From NCBI RefSeq assembly GCF_003751505.1, contig NZ_RJVB01000002.1, positions 465,480 through 529,479 on the forward strand: a stretch of 64,000 nt of DNA, read 5' to 3'. A program made the position numbers and the translations under genes. The notes under the pieces were generated by a model. It was not told the DNA's origin. It ran no database searches and worked only from the letters and a program-made list of their open reading frames with translations. This document shows positions 52,372-63,424 of this stretch, one piece after another. The stretch is from Erwinia sp. JUb26 (GTDB lineage Bacteria > Pseudomonadota > Gammaproteobacteria > Enterobacterales > Enterobacteriaceae). Positions within the stretch are counted from its first letter, which is position 1. Each line of letters begins with the position of its first letter.

Positions 52372-53652
52372 TCAAACAATGTAATCCACCAGCTCCGGTA
52401 CCTGTTTACACAGACGTCGCCAGTCAACGATCGGCATGCGTACCTGTAAACCTACGCTACCATCATCCTCATTCCACTCTTTTTCTATCGCCTGAAGCTG
52501 ATAAAAACGACTGCGCAGCCGCCCCGCTTCCGGCGGCAAACGCAAATCATACTGCGCAATTTCACCGGCCAGGCGTTCGGTCAACGCCTGGAACAGTAGC
52601 GGGATCCCCTCACCGGTTTGTGCGGACAACCAAACGCGGATCGGCAGGTTTTCTTCATTACGATCGATGCGCGGAACAAAATCTTCCAGCATATCAATCT
52701 TGTTCATGATCAGCAGGCTGGGGATCTCATCGGACTCGATCTCTTCCAGCACGACGTTTACCGCGTTGATGTTCTCTTCAAGACGCACATCGGCGGCATC
52801 AATCACGTGCAGCAGCAGCGTCGCCTGACGGGTTTCCTGCAGCGTGGCCTTAAACGCCGCGACCAGGTCATGAGGCAGATGGCGGATAAAGCCCACCGTG
52901 TCGGCCAACACAACTTCACCGACGTCAGCAACGTTGACCCGGCGCAGCGTCGGGTCCAGCGTGGCAAACAATTGGTCTGCCGCATAGACATCGGCAGACG
53001 TTAAGCGGTTGAACAGGGTGGACTTACCGGCGTTGGTATAACCCACCAGCGATACGGTCGGCACATCGGCTTTGCTTCGTGCCTGCCTGCCCTGCTCGCG
53101 CTGCTTTTCAACACGTTCAAGACGGGAAAGAATCAGCGTTATACGGTTTCTTAATAACCGACGGTCGGTTTCGAGCTGGGTTTCACCCGGGCCACGCAAA
53201 CCGATACCGCCTTTCTGGCGCTCAAGGTGCGTCCAGCCGCGTACAAGACGGGTCGCAAGATGACGCAGCTGCGCCAGTTCTACCTGTAATTTACCTTCAT
53301 GAGTTCGGGCGCGCTGCGCGAAGATGTCCAGGATTAACCCGGTACGGTCGATAACGCGGCACTCACAGAGCGCTTCAAGATTACGCTCCTGGGCCGGGCT
53401 GAGCGAGTGGTCAAACAGCACCACGGAAGCCCCGCTCTCTTTTACCGCTTCGGCAATTTCTACAGCTTTTCCTTCACCGACAAAGTATTTAGGATGTGGC
53501 GCTTTGCGACTGCCGGTCACGACACGGAGCGCTTCTACGCCAGCGGAAGACACGAGGTTTTCAAACTCCTGCAGATCTTCCATATCTTTGTCTTGCGAAA
53601 AATAGATGTGTACCAGTACGGCCTGCTCACCGGCATCATAACGGTCAAACAA
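52372..53652 (-). CDS. hflX: Ribosome-splitting GTPase HflX
   Basis: 426 residues: N-terminal HflX domain, glycine-rich linker ([14 protein letters not shown]) and G domain with [14 protein letters not shown] and NKID. It rescues stalled 70S ribosomes under heat stress. TTG start at 53652 preceded by GAGAGG; the E. coli gene begins with the same residues. Confidence 0.96.
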   Translation of the reverse strand: MFDRYDAGEQAVLVHIYFSQDKDMEDLQEFENLVSSAGVEALRVVTGSRKAPHPKYFVGEGKAVEIAEAVKESGASVVLFDHSLSPAQERNLEALCECRVIDRTGLILDIFAQRARTHEGKLQVELAQLRHLATRLVRGWTHLERQKGGIGLRGPGETQLETDRRLLRNRITLILSRLERVEKQREQGRQARSKADVPTVSLVGYTNAGKSTLFNRLTSADVYAADQLFATLDPTLRRVNVADVGEVVLADTVGFIRHLPHDLVAAFKATLQETRQATLLLHVIDAADVRLEENINAVNVVLEEIESDEIPSLLIMNKIDMLEDFVPRIDRNEENLPIRVWLSAQTGEGIPLLFQALTERLAGEIAQYDLRLPPEAGRLRSRFYQLQAIEKEWNEDDGSVGLQVRMPIVDWRRLCKQVPELVDYIV

Positions 53653-53809
53653 ACTTAAACCTCTCAGAACCTGGTTGAACCTGCTACCCGATGGCCATAC
53701 TGCATCAAAACAGCGTAAACATGGCGCACACAGCTCAATAAACGATATTTTTACGCAATATCATCCCGCCCAAAGCGAGATGAGAAAAACGGGATAACAC
53801 ATTTGCCAG

Positions 53810-53830
53810 GACGGGGAACGATTCCCCGTC
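53810..53830 (-). other. Perfect hairpin between hfq and hflX
   Basis: 9-bp stem GACGGGGAA / TTCCCCGTC with a three-base loop, 22 bases after the hfq stop. No T-run, so more likely a 3' stabiliser or partial attenuator that raises hfq expression over hflX. Confidence 0.5.
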
Positions 53831-53851
53831 ATGGATGGACAGCGACGCTAG

Positions 53852-54163
53852 TTACTCGGCGTCATCACTGTCTTGTTGAGGCTGAGAAGACGCCCCCGGG
53901 TTGCTTCCACCGTGATGATAGTTGCTGCTACCGCCACCCGCATTGTTGCTGTGGTGGGAAACCGGACGGGACGGGACAACGGTCGAGATCGCGTGCTTGT
54001 ACACCATCTGGCTAACCGTATTCTTCAAAAGAATTACAAACTGATCAAACGACTCGATCTGGCCCTGAAGTTTGATGCCATTTACCAAATAAATCGAAAC
54101 CGGAACACGTTCACGACGCAGTGCGTTCAAGAACGGATCTTGCAATGATTGCCCCTTAGCCAT
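53852..54163 (-). CDS. hfq: RNA chaperone Hfq
   Basis: 103 residues. The Sm1 and Sm2 regions ([37 protein letters not shown]) are identical to E. coli; the disordered Gly/Ser/His tail differs in length and ends DSDDAE. Global partner of small RNAs. Confidence 0.98.
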   Translation of the reverse strand: MAKGQSLQDPFLNALRRERVPVSIYLVNGIKLQGQIESFDQFVILLKNTVSQMVYKHAISTVVPSRPVSHHSNNAGGGSSNYHHGGSNPGASSQPQQDSDDAE

Positions 54164-54265
54164 TCTATCTTTTCCTTATATGCTTGTTGTTTGTAACTTA
54201 AGAACCTGACGGTTCGAAATACGACGTAAAAAATTTGCGCGCGATAACGCACCAATTGTACACAA

Positions 54266-55216
54266 TCACCCAGGCTTCGCACTAAGAACGTGTAACACTC
54301 TGGCATACGCTTCGTCGGGCCGTTCACTGTCAAGCCAGTGGACATCTTTCCAACCGCGTAGCCAGGTTATCTGACGTTTAGCTAACTGCCGGGTCGCGCA
54401 AATTCCCCGATAAACCATTTCATCGTAATCAATTTCACCGGACAAAAATGACCACATCTGGCGATAACCAACACAACGAATGGAAGGCATATCCGTATGC
54501 AAATCACCTCGTGCAAAGAGCGCCCGAGCCTCCGCTTCAAATCCTGACGCCAGCATCTGTTGAAAACGCAACTCTATTCTCTGATGGATCAGTTCGCGGT
54601 TCGCTGGCGCGATAGCAAACTGGTGAACATCATAGGGCAGCGCATCTCCAGACGTTTTTGTCAGTTCCGTTAAAGTTTTACCCGAAATAAAAAAAACTTC
54701 CAGTGCTCGCGAAAGTCTCTGGGGATCATTCGGATGAATACGACGTCCAGCAACGGGATCTACGTCACATAACTGGCGATGAAGCGCTTCCCAGCCCTTT
54801 TCACTCGCCATTTGCTCTATACGCTGACGCACTTCAGGATCGGCCGCGGGCAGTGGGGATAATCCTTCCAGTAACGCCTTGTAATAAAGCATGGTGCCAC
54901 CAACAAGCAACGGAATATTCCCACGTTGGGTAATCTCCGCCATTTCAGCCAGCGCATCGCGACGAAACTCGGCCGCTGAATAGCTTTCAGCGGGGTCGCG
55001 GATGTCCAGCAAACGATGGGGCGCTAATGCCAGCTCTTCTGCAGAAGGCTTGGCGGTGCCGATGTCCATTCCGCGATAAATCAGTGCGGAATCTACGCTA
55101 ATCAGCTCTACCGGCAGCGCCTGGCGCAGGGCTATCGCCAGCGCGGTCTTACCGGAGGCCGTCGGCCCCATCAAAAATATTGCCTTAGGCAGGCCAGCCG
55201 TGGATTGTTCACTCAT
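54266..55216 (-). CDS. miaA: tRNA dimethylallyltransferase MiaA
   Basis: 316 residues; isopentenylates A37 of tRNAs reading UNN codons. P-loop [11 protein letters not shown] at about residue 17 and the [16 protein letters not shown] segment are clear. Overlaps the mutL stop by 8 bases. Confidence 0.97.
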   Translation of the reverse strand: MSEQSTAGLPKAIFLMGPTASGKTALAIALRQALPVELISVDSALIYRGMDIGTAKPSAEELALAPHRLLDIRDPAESYSAAEFRRDALAEMAEITQRGNIPLLVGGTMLYYKALLEGLSPLPAADPEVRQRIEQMASEKGWEALHRQLCDVDPVAGRRIHPNDPQRLSRALEVFFISGKTLTELTKTSGDALPYDVHQFAIAPANRELIHQRIELRFQQMLASGFEAEARALFARGDLHTDMPSIRCVGYRQMWSFLSGEIDYDEMVYRGICATRQLAKRQITWLRGWKDVHWLDSERPDEAYARVLHVLSAKPG

Positions 55217-57221
55217 ACTTCAGGGTGTTCATCGCCGTAGTTATATCGATGGTCTGCAATAATCCAGAAGGTGGCGATTTCACTAACTGCGGGCAGAGTC
55301 GTTCAACATCGGCCAGCAGAGCAATCGCCTGCGAGTGATTCCAGTGCTGATGTTCAGAAACAGACTGACGCGCTAACCACTGCGCTGTCTGACTGGCTGA
55401 AACATCCTGCTGCCGGGCCAAATAGCCTAACAGTTCTGGAATCAAGTTTTGTAAATTTTGTTGGCGTAATGGTAAAGGCACCGCGCGCAGCATCACATGC
55501 TGACCCTCCGCAAGCAGTTCAATACCCAGCTGATTTAGCAACGTTGCCGAATCGGCCATCGCCCCACGCTCGGCTTTATCCAGTTTGAGGCGCACCGGGA
55601 TCAGTAACGGCTGCGGTTTAAGGCCTTCTGAGCCGGGTTCCAGCTGGGCCTGTTTCAGCCAGCGTTCGGCAACGGCAAGGGCAATCAGCGACAGGCATTC
55701 TGCACTTTCTACCAGCGCGTAGTGCTGCTGCAAAACCGTCAACACGCGGCCGAAGCTCTGCGCGTGGCCGCGGAGCGGCTCCGGTAGCGGCTCGGGACTT
55801 TTTTCCGGCACCGGAAGAGCGGGCTCGTTGCATCGCGGCGGCGGCGTATTCATCAGCTGCTGGTAAGCCGCGCCCTCACGTTTCTGATAAACCGGCTCCT
55901 GCCGCCGGTGTGGGAACATTGCTGCAGCCAGGCCACCGGACGGGCGTTCTGAGGCAGACTCGCCGGAAGGGTTGCGTGATCCTGTTGGAGAGGATGATGA
56001 TCCACCAGATGCACGCGGGGCATCTGCTGCTGCGGAGTCCAGACGGAACTCCCCTCCAGCTCCAGCTCCAGCTCCAGCTCCAGCTCCAGCTCCAGCTCCA
56101 GCAGAATAATCTGCACCGGAGGGTGCAGGCGTGGAGAAATGATTTCCCCCCGCCGCCTGGCGGTTTTCAGGCTGCCAGCGTTCTGCGGGAATACCCGGTT
56201 CCAGATCCTGCAGCGTTTCCTGACCGGTTTCCTGCAGCACGCTCACCACGCCCTGATAAATAAAATCATGCACCAGCCGCGACTGATGGAAGCGCACCTC
56301 GTGCTTGGCCGGGTGAACGTTGACATCAACCTGATGCGGATCGATTTCAAGATACAGCACGTAGGCGGGCTGGTGCTGTTCGCCCAGCTTATCCTGATAG
56401 GCCTGGCGAATCGCGTGATTAATCAACCGGTCGCGCATCATGCGCCCGTTAACATAGCAATACTGCAGCTCGCTCAGCACCTTTGAGCCGGCGGGATCGG
56501 CAACCCAGCCGCGCAGCGTCAGCTCCCCGTGCTGCCACTCAATAGCCAGCGCGTGGCTGATAAACGCGGTACCGCAAATCGCCCCGAGACGCCGTTCACG
56601 TTGAGCATCATCAGTGACGCCACGGTACTGCCGCACCAGCTTGCCGTTATGACTGAGGCTAATCGCCACATCGAAACGCGCCAGCGCAATGCGGCGCACC
56701 ACTTCGTCGATATGGGTAAATTCGGTCTTTTCGGTGCGCATAAATTTGCGACGGGCGGGGGTGTTATAAAACAGATCGAGCACTTCCAGCGTGGTGCCGA
56801 CCGGATGCGCAGCGGGCTTCACCGTTACCGCCTGATCGCGGCCTTCCGCATACGCCTGCCAGGCTTCGCTCTGCGCTTCGGTGCGCGAGGTGAGCGTCAG
56901 ACGGGAGACCGAGCTGATACTGGCCAGCGCCTCGCCGCGAAAACCGAGGCTGATAATCGCCTCAAGATCGTCGAGCGTGGTGATTTTACTGGTGGCATGC
57001 CGGGCCAGCGCCATCGCCAGCTCGTCCTTGCCGATGCCGCAGCCGTTATCACGAATACGGATCAGCTTTGCCCCGCCCTTTTCGATGTCGATCTCAATCC
57101 GTGTCGCACCCGCATCCAGGCTGTTTTCCACCAGCTCTTTCACCACGGAGGCCGGGCGCTCTACCACTTCGCCAGCGGCAATCTGGTTAGCAAGCTGCGG
57201 TGGTAGCACCTGAATGGGCAT
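55209..57221 (-). CDS. mutL: DNA mismatch repair protein MutL
   Basis: 670 residues (E. coli 615): GHKL ATPase domain with [18 protein letters not shown] and [10 protein letters not shown], and a C-terminal dimerisation domain. No endonuclease motif (DQHAxxER) is seen, as expected for MutH-containing enterobacteria. The extra length is in the linker (about residues 340-460), which carries an Ala-Gly dipeptide run encoded by a perfect hexanucleotide repeat. Overlaps miaA by 8 bases; 12 bases after amiB. Confidence 0.97.
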   Translation of the reverse strand: MPIQVLPPQLANQIAAGEVVERPASVVKELVENSLDAGATRIEIDIEKGGAKLIRIRDNGCGIGKDELAMALARHATSKITTLDDLEAIISLGFRGEALASISSVSRLTLTSRTEAQSEAWQAYAEGRDQAVTVKPAAHPVGTTLEVLDLFYNTPARRKFMRTEKTEFTHIDEVVRRIALARFDVAISLSHNGKLVRQYRGVTDDAQRERRLGAICGTAFISHALAIEWQHGELTLRGWVADPAGSKVLSELQYCYVNGRMMRDRLINHAIRQAYQDKLGEQHQPAYVLYLEIDPHQVDVNVHPAKHEVRFHQSRLVHDFIYQGVVSVLQETGQETLQDLEPGIPAERWQPENRQAAGGNHFSTPAPSGADYSAGAGAGAGAGAGAGAGGEFRLDSAAADAPRASGGSSSSPTGSRNPSGESASERPSGGLAAAMFPHRRQEPVYQKREGAAYQQLMNTPPPRCNEPALPVPEKSPEPLPEPLRGHAQSFGRVLTVLQQHYALVESAECLSLIALAVAERWLKQAQLEPGSEGLKPQPLLIPVRLKLDKAERGAMADSATLLNQLGIELLAEGQHVMLRAVPLPLRQQNLQNLIPELLGYLARQQDVSASQTAQWLARQSVSEHQHWNHSQAIALLADVERLCPQLVKSPPSGLLQTIDITTAMNTLKYE
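56056..56102. repeat. Hexanucleotide microsatellite inside mutL
   Basis: CCAGCT repeated seven times in perfect tandem plus a five-base partial unit, encoding alternating Ala-Gly on the minus strand. Slippage by whole units keeps the mutL frame. Confidence 0.95.
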
Positions 57222-57233
57222 AGCTTTCCTCGA

Positions 57234-58937
57234 TTACGATGTAGGGATGGTCAGGGTCTGACCCAGCATCACGTTCTGCGTTTTCATCTTGTTCGCCTGC
57301 TGAATCGCCTGCGGGCTGACGCCATATTTGGCAGCAATGGCCGTGAGTGAATCACCCCGGACCACTTTATGCCGCTGCGGTTTCACGGCTTTCACCGTAC
57401 TGGCGATCTGCTTTACGCTCCCCGCTGGCACTTTCAGGCGCTGGCCGACCCAGACCACATCTTTCTTCAGCGTGTTCAGGGAGCGCAGCGTTGCCATGCT
57501 GACGCCATAATGCGCGGCAATGCCGGAAAGCGTTTCGCCGCGTTTCACCACGTGGCGCTGGGTCGCACCGGTGTAGAGCGTTCCTGCCGGTGCCGGGTTA
57601 GCTTCGACTTCAACCGCCGCTGCGGACTGCAACGGTCGGTTTTCCTCCTTTGGGACGGATTGTAGCGGGTGCGCCAGGAAGTAATTGCGCAAGCCTTTAT
57701 AAATCGACTCGGCAATCTTCTGCTGGTAAGCGCTACTGCCAAGCAGTCGCTCCTCCGAAGGGTTGCTGATAAAGCCGGTTTCCACCAGCAGGGACGGAAT
57801 ATCCGGCGAGCGCAGAACGCCCAGGCTGGCATGTTCCGGACGACGTTTATGCAGCGCACCCACGCGCTGCAGCTGGGCAATCACTTTTACCGCGACATCG
57901 TAGCCCACCCGCTGCGAGTGGCCGAACTGCAGATCCAGCACCGCCTGGCTCAGGTACGGATCCGCCTGGCTGTTGGCCAGCAGGTCACCCGCGCCGCCCA
58001 GCAGTTCAGACTGCTTCTCGTGCTGTTCCAGCCAGCCGGCCATTTCGCTGTTGGCGCGGCGGTTGGAGAGCACCCACACCGATGCGCCCGACGCGCTGCG
58101 GTTAGGGGCTGCATCCGCGTGGATAGAAACCAGCAGGTTGGCATTTTGCTTACGCGCCACGTCAGAACGACCCATCACGGAGATAAAGTAATCGCCGTCG
58201 CGGGTCATCACGCCCTTAAACATCGGATCGTCGTTCAGCAATGCCTTCAGTTTGCGGGCAATGGCGATGGTAACGTTCTTTTCTTTCAGCCCACCGCCGC
58301 CGATAGCACCGGGATCCTGGCCGCCGTGTCCGGCATCAATGGCCACGATCACCGTATCGCCGCTGCTGGACGAGGTGCTGCGCGGGCGCGCGGTTTGCGT
58401 TCCGCTGGTGACGGCCGTCACCGGATTGGCATTAAACGGATTTTTCTCCGGCTGGCTGGCCGGGCGTGAAGCCGAACTGCTGCTGGCCGCCGTGCGTGAT
58501 GCCTGACTGTTAGTGACCGGTACCGGACGGCTGGCCACTTTCGCCGGACGCGAGCCGCTGATCGTAAACACCACGTCGTAGCTGCTGCCGTTTTTCTGGG
58601 TCACCGCCCGTGTTTTACCCGGCTGGGTCAGTTCAAATACCAGTCGAATGCTCTGGCTGTCCTTCGCCTCGCTGGAGCGAATGCGTTTAACAATATTTTC
58701 GCCGCTGAAGGTCAGCGGCAACCCGCCGACAATACCGCTCTGGCGGATATCCAGCACCACGCGGTCAGGATTATGCAGCGGGAAGAAAGCGTAAATAGGC
58801 TGCCCGGCAAAGCTCAACGTCACTTTGGCCTGGTCACTGCCGTTGGAAACTTTAATGTCGGACAGGCTTGCCGCCATGGAGGCAAACGAGCAGAAAAACA
58901 GGAAAAGCAAAATCAAGGATTTAATCTGCCGCATCAT
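57234..58937 (-). CDS. amiB: N-acetylmuramoyl-L-alanine amidase AmiB
   Basis: Periplasmic septal peptidoglycan amidase activated by EnvC. 567 residues: signal peptide, AMIN domain (about 25-125), Ser-rich linker, zinc-dependent amidase_3 domain ([36 protein letters not shown]), and two C-terminal LysM modules ([18 protein letters not shown] and [17 protein letters not shown]). E. coli AmiB (445) is markedly shorter. The ATG overlaps the tsaE stop. Confidence 0.96.
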   Translation of the reverse strand: MMRQIKSLILLFLFFCSFASMAASLSDIKVSNGSDQAKVTLSFAGQPIYAFFPLHNPDRVVLDIRQSGIVGGLPLTFSGENIVKRIRSSEAKDSQSIRLVFELTQPGKTRAVTQKNGSSYDVVFTISGSRPAKVASRPVPVTNSQASRTAASSSSASRPASQPEKNPFNANPVTAVTSGTQTARPRSTSSSSGDTVIVAIDAGHGGQDPGAIGGGGLKEKNVTIAIARKLKALLNDDPMFKGVMTRDGDYFISVMGRSDVARKQNANLLVSIHADAAPNRSASGASVWVLSNRRANSEMAGWLEQHEKQSELLGGAGDLLANSQADPYLSQAVLDLQFGHSQRVGYDVAVKVIAQLQRVGALHKRRPEHASLGVLRSPDIPSLLVETGFISNPSEERLLGSSAYQQKIAESIYKGLRNYFLAHPLQSVPKEENRPLQSAAAVEVEANPAPAGTLYTGATQRHVVKRGETLSGIAAHYGVSMATLRSLNTLKKDVVWVGQRLKVPAGSVKQIASTVKAVKPQRHKVVRGDSLTAIAAKYGVSPQAIQQANKMKTQNVMLGQTLTIPTS

Positions 58938-59410
58938 ACCTCACCCTGCTGTGATGCAAACTGCTGCAGCATCGTTTCACCAGCGGCCGAGCGGGCGCGC
59001 AACTCGGCCTGACGCGCATGCCCCTGATAGTTCAAATGCAGTTCCATATCCGGTTCCGGCAGCACGCCGGTTCCCTGCTGCGGCCATTCCACCAGGCAGA
59101 TACTGTCATTGGTGAAGTAATCACGAATGCCCATAAACTCCAGTTCTTCCGGATCGGCCAGGCGATACAGGTCAAAGTGATACACGCGACGATCGACCAA
59201 CTCGTAAGGTTCTACCAGCGTATAGGTCGGACTTTTGACGTTACCCTGATGCCCTAAAGCCTGCAAAAACCCGCGACTGAACGTCGTTTTTCCCGCGCCC
59301 AGATCGCCGTACAGATAAAGAGTTGCCGCGCCGTCACAGACGCGGGCCAGTCGGGCACCCAATGCGAGGGTTGCTGCCTCATCGGGCAACGCGATTACAC
59401 AGGTCATCAT
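58934..59410 (-). CDS. tsaE: tRNA threonylcarbamoyladenosine biosynthesis ATPase TsaE
   Basis: 158 residues with the P-loop [13 protein letters not shown] and the YHFDLYRL motif; works with TsaB and TsaD in forming t6A37 of ANN-decoding tRNAs. Overlaps both neighbours by four bases. Confidence 0.96.
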   Translation of the reverse strand: MMTCVIALPDEAATLALGARLARVCDGAATLYLYGDLGAGKTTFSRGFLQALGHQGNVKSPTYTLVEPYELVDRRVYHFDLYRLADPEELEFMGIRDYFTNDSICLVEWPQQGTGVLPEPDMELHLNYQGHARQAELRARSAAGETMLQQFASQQGEV

Positions 59411-60930
59411 TCTTTTTTATTCGACATCTCAGGATTAACAAACAGATAGAGCACGGAAAACAGATCGGTGGCTAACATGCCGCGTGTACCATAGCGGGCG
59501 GCCACCGCGTCGGCTGCCGCGCCGTGCGTAACGCACCCTGCGCAGGCAGCATCGTAGAGCGGGAGCTTTTGCCCCGCAAGGCTGCCGATGATGCCGGATA
59601 ACACATCGCCCATACCACCGCTGGCCATACCAGCGTTGCCCACATCGGCTATCGCCAGTTTACCGTTCTCTTCCGCGATAAGCGTTCCGGCCCCTTTCAG
59701 TACCACCACTCCGCCATAGCGCTTGACCAGCCGCCGCACCGCAAGTAAGCGGTCACTTTCAATTTCACTCACTTTCACGTTCAGCAGGCGCGCGGCCTCG
59801 CCGGGATGCGGCGTCATAATCCGATTTTGACGTTTATCGGGGCTGATTGCCAGCAGGTTAAGCGCATCGGCATCCCAAAGCATCGGTTTATGAGAGTTTT
59901 CTACCTTTTTCAGCGCTTTTTTACCCCACGGCCCCTGTCCCATCCCCGGTCCGATCACAATGAAATCAGCCCACTCCATCCCATCATCCAGCGCGGCAGC
60001 GGTCAATTCCTGGACCATCAGCTCGGGGCGTGCCATCAGCAGCGGGCCAACGTTCTCAATGTGAGTAAGTACTCGCACAAGCCCTGAGCCCGTACGCAGC
60101 GCAGCTTCAGCCGCCATGCGTATCGCGCCTGCGGTGCCGTGATCGCCGCCAATCAGCAGCAGGCGGCCGTGATCGCCTTTATGGGACGTGGCTCGTCGCG
60201 GTGTCAGCCAGCGGGAGAGATAACCGGCATCATAACGCGCAATCGGTGCCTGCTGCGTCACCAGCCAGGGATCGAGCCCTAGGCTGTGATAATCGAGCTG
60301 CCCAACATAGTCACGCGCCTTTCCGGTCAGCAAACCCGGCTTGAGGGCGATAAACGTCAGGGTAAATGCCGCTTCTATCGCCACGCCGGGCACAGTACCG
60401 TTAGCGGCCACTAACCCGGAAGGCACATCGACGGCAAAAACGGCGGCAGAATGACGGTTTGCCTGCTCAATCAGGCGATCGTAAGGCACGCCAGGTGCCC
60501 GATTCATTCCGGTCCCCAACAGCGCATCGACAATCACCTCCACATCATCCGGCCAGTCGATGGCGGGATCGTGGACCACGCCGCCTGCGGCCAGCCAGGC
60601 ATCACGCGCCCGCTGAGCTTCATCCGGTAGCCGATTACGTCCCTCCACGGCGAGCAGCGTCACCGTCAGTCCCGCGGCCTTCGCCAACCGCGCCACCACG
60701 AAACCATCTCCCCCATTGTTGCCCTGCCCGCAGAGCACCAGCCAGTGGCGGGTATCCGGCCACAGGCTCCGCATCTGGTTAAACGCCGCTTCCCCCGCCC
60801 GCTGCATCAGTTCAAACAGGGTAATCCCCAGCGCATCGGCCCCTTCCCGCTCAAGCTGAGCTGTCGCCTCCACAGGCCAGACAGAATAGGGTAAACTAAG
60901 GCTGTCTTTCTGCTGGTTCAGGTTTTTCAT
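59407..60930 (-). CDS. nnr: Bifunctional NAD(P)HX epimerase/dehydratase
   Basis: 507 residues: N-terminal epimerase domain ([25 protein letters not shown]) and C-terminal ADP-dependent dehydratase ([44 protein letters not shown]). Repairs hydrated NADH/NADPH. Its start codon overlaps that of the divergent queG by two bases. Confidence 0.95.
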   Translation of the reverse strand: MKNLNQQKDSLSLPYSVWPVEATAQLEREGADALGITLFELMQRAGEAAFNQMRSLWPDTRHWLVLCGQGNNGGDGFVVARLAKAAGLTVTLLAVEGRNRLPDEAQRARDAWLAAGGVVHDPAIDWPDDVEVIVDALLGTGMNRAPGVPYDRLIEQANRHSAAVFAVDVPSGLVAANGTVPGVAIEAAFTLTFIALKPGLLTGKARDYVGQLDYHSLGLDPWLVTQQAPIARYDAGYLSRWLTPRRATSHKGDHGRLLLIGGDHGTAGAIRMAAEAALRTGSGLVRVLTHIENVGPLLMARPELMVQELTAAALDDGMEWADFIVIGPGMGQGPWGKKALKKVENSHKPMLWDADALNLLAISPDKRQNRIMTPHPGEAARLLNVKVSEIESDRLLAVRRLVKRYGGVVVLKGAGTLIAEENGKLAIADVGNAGMASGGMGDVLSGIIGSLAGQKLPLYDAACAGCVTHGAAADAVAARYGTRGMLATDLFSVLYLFVNPEMSNKKE

Positions 60931-62068
60931 GTCACATCCTCTCGATTTCCATCAACTTGCCCTGGATATTAAACAGTGGGGGCTGGCGCTCGGCTTTCAG
61001 CAGGTCGGTATCTGCGATACCGATTTAACGCTGGAGGAGCCGCGCCTGCAGGCCTGGCTGGATAAACAATATCACGGGGAAATGGACTGGATGGCGCGTC
61101 ACGGCATGATGCGCGCCCGTCCCCATGAACTGATGCCCGGCACGCTGCGGGTCATCAGCGTGCGCATGAACTATCTTCCGGCGAAAGCGGCCTTTGCCAG
61201 CACGCTAAGAAATCCTCGTCTGGGCTATGTTAGCCGCTATGCGCTGGGCCGTGATTACCACAAAGTATTGCGTAATCGCCTTAAAAAGTTAGGCGATATG
61301 ATCCGGGAACGCTGTGCGGAAGCGCAATTTCGTCCCTTTGTTGATTCCGCCCCGGTGCTGGAGCGCCCTCTTGCCGCAAAAGCCGGGCTGGGCTGGACCG
61401 GTAAACATTCGCTGATCCTTAATCGTGAAGCCGGATCGTGGTTTTTCCTTGGCGAGCTGCTGATCGACCTGCCTCTTCCCGTCGACGGCCCGGTGGAAGA
61501 AAACTGCGGGCGCTGCGTGGCCTGTATCACCACCTGCCCGACCGGGGCAATTGTCGAACCTTATAAAGTCGATGCCCGTCGCTGTATTTCGTATCTGACC
61601 ATTGAGCTGGAAGGCGCGATCCCGGAAGAATTCCGGCCGCTGATCGGTAACCGCATCTACGGCTGCGATGACTGCCAGCTAATCTGTCCATGGAACCGTT
61701 ACGGTCAGCTTACCGATGAGGATGACTTCAGCCCGCGTGCCGTACTGCACGCACCGCCGCTGGTCGATTTGTTCGCCTGGGACGAGGCAAAATTTCTGCG
61801 GATAACAGAAGGCTCTGCCATCCGTCGTATCGGGCACCTGCGCTGGCTGCGAAACGTGGCCGTGGCGCTAGGTAATGCACCGTGGGACGCATCACATGTT
61901 CAGGCTTTAAAGGCAAGGCTGGGGGAGAATGAGATGCTGGATGAGCATATTCGCTGGTCGGTCGCCTGCCAGCTGGCAAAACGCGATGAAAATGCGATTG
62001 ATGTTCAGAGCAGCCAGCAGCGGCGCCTGGTGCGTGCGGTTGAGAAAGGATTACCGCGTGATGCTTAA
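60929..62068 (+). CDS. queG: Epoxyqueuosine reductase QueG
   Basis: Cobalamin- and iron-sulfur-dependent enzyme for the last step of queuosine synthesis in tRNA. 379 residues (E. coli 379): two [4Fe-4S] cysteine motifs, CGRCVACITTCP and CDDCQLICPWNR, after the N-terminal cobalamin-binding region. Divergent from nnr with overlapping starts, so its promoter must lie within nnr. Confidence 0.96.
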   Translation: MSHPLDFHQLALDIKQWGLALGFQQVGICDTDLTLEEPRLQAWLDKQYHGEMDWMARHGMMRARPHELMPGTLRVISVRMNYLPAKAAFASTLRNPRLGYVSRYALGRDYHKVLRNRLKKLGDMIRERCAEAQFRPFVDSAPVLERPLAAKAGLGWTGKHSLILNREAGSWFFLGELLIDLPLPVDGPVEENCGRCVACITTCPTGAIVEPYKVDARRCISYLTIELEGAIPEEFRPLIGNRIYGCDDCQLICPWNRYGQLTDEDDFSPRAVLHAPPLVDLFAWDEAKFLRITEGSAIRRIGHLRWLRNVAVALGNAPWDASHVQALKARLGENEMLDEHIRWSVACQLAKRDENAIDVQSSQQRRLVRAVEKGLPRDA

Positions 62069-62382
62069 ATGCACAATCGGGTCGATTTTCATGCCAGCAA
62101 GTTTTTCCACATGCTGTGAATAAAAATAAAAAACCGTTGTCATTCAACCTTCACAGAAATGACAAGCGATCCAGATAACAATTTGAAATATTCACAAATA
62201 GATAAAAAACAATAAGTTATAAATAAAACGTAAGAATTTGCTTATCAGGCAATCGCCGACAGATGAAAAGCATCCTGTGGATAACTCTGTTTAAAACAAT
62301 TTTGGCTTAGTAATGAGAAAATCAATACCCGGCAGCAATTGCTGTGGATAATTTGATTTTTTTGATGAGATAAAACTATTTT
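62069..62382. promoter_or_regulatory. datA: datA-like DnaA-titration locus
   Basis: This non-coding, AT-rich stretch contains two perfect DnaA boxes (TTATCCACA on the minus strand, 62276-62284 and 62343-62351), one further consensus box (TTATTCACA, minus, 62115-62123), and two one-mismatch boxes (TTTTCCACA 62103-62111; ATATTCACA 62188-62196). In E. coli, datA (five DnaA boxes, promoting hydrolysis of DnaA-bound ATP) lies beside the glyVXY tRNA genes next to queG, the same neighbourhood. No clear IHF site was found; the best partial match starts near 62320. Confidence 0.65.
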
Positions 62383-62458
<76 letters not shown>

Positions 62459-63055
62459 TTGGAAGTGTTGCTGCTTTACTGCACTAAAAATCTGTAACTC
62501 ACTGATTTTTATAGCTTTCCTCGTTCATTCCCGAGGAGAGGTCGCTATTATGGACCTGTTTGATAGCGCTGGCAAGACCTGCGTCAAAAAAAATTCACAC
62601 GGATCTCATTCTTTCTACAAATCGCCACGGGGCTTGACGATAAGCCTCATTTCCCTCGTTCGGGAAGGAGATTGTCATCGAATAATTTATGGCTAGATTT
62701 CAGTCAATTATCTAAGGAGCTAGAAAACCATCACGGTGTTGCAATATTAAGACTTTTTGCCAGCAACGGAAGGATCTGAGAAATGACCTCATGATGAATG
62801 TCCTCTCTGCTTCTGTCGCCCCCATCCTTGCAGAGGATCCCTTTGCCCGGATTTTCACTTTCCCGTCGTGTTTCAGCGCCAGTGTTCACCGTTGAAAAAC
62901 GACATAAACAGAGGCAACACAATAAAAATGAGGGATTAGTCCATGGGAGAAACAGCAGTAAAACAGGATGATTTCAGGCAAGTTTTCGACTGTTCGTCAA
63001 TTTGAAATGATATTTAAATGACGCAGTGAGGAAAAAAAGAAAAACTGAAGAAACT
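62459..63055. other. Spacer between the two tRNA-Gly genes
   Basis: 597 bases, compared with a few tens between the glyVXY genes of E. coli. It carries the promoter of the left tRNA gene (62547-62575). A 63-codon minus-strand frame at 62731-62922 has no recognisable homology. No integrase, IS or att duplication seen. Confidence 0.5.
62547..62575 (-). promoter_or_regulatory. Promoter of the left tRNA-Gly gene
   Basis: TTGCCA (62570-62575) and CATAAT (62547-62552) with a 17-base spacer, followed by a GC-containing discriminator; about 85 bases upstream of the tRNA. Confidence 0.75.
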
Positions 63056-63131
<76 letters not shown>

Positions 63132-63215
63132 TTAGGAGTGGTGTTGCTATCAAACAGTAGGTAATTGCTTGATATTTAAATTTTTTACTTCATTCCCTAA
63201 TCAGGAATGGGCGCC

Positions 63216-63244
63216 ATTATGGACCAGATGCAGCGAGCTGACAA
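63216..63244 (-). promoter_or_regulatory. Promoter of the right tRNA-Gly gene
   Basis: TTGTCA (63239-63244) and CATAAT (63216-63221), 17-base spacer and a GGCGCCC discriminator of the stringently controlled type. Confidence 0.8.
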
Positions 63245-63384
63245 GCCCTCTTCCGCGCTTTTTCGTCTTAATCACACCGACTGCTATAAATTTCCCCAAA
63301 AAGAATAATTAACCGGCAAATATCAGCACGTTCGGACGGTTAACAACCCTATGTACATAGAGAACGTTTGCAGTATCATCAAGT

Positions 63385-63403
63385 GAGAACGATTACCATT
63401 TAC
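63385..63403 (+). promoter_or_regulatory. Fur-box-like sequence
   Basis: 13 of 19 bases match the Fur consensus; located 22 bases before the start of the siderophore-binding protein gene, where repressor binding would block transcription. Confidence 0.6.
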
Positions 63404-63424
63404 ACTTACAAAGGATGTTGTTTT

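Noticed and set aside
56056..56102. Possible CRISPR-like or other short repeat array
   Set aside because: Units are 6 bp with no spacers and lie inside mutL in frame; it is a microsatellite.
62731..62922. 63-codon minus-strand frame in the tRNA spacer
   Set aside because: No recognisable homology or convincing ribosome binding site.
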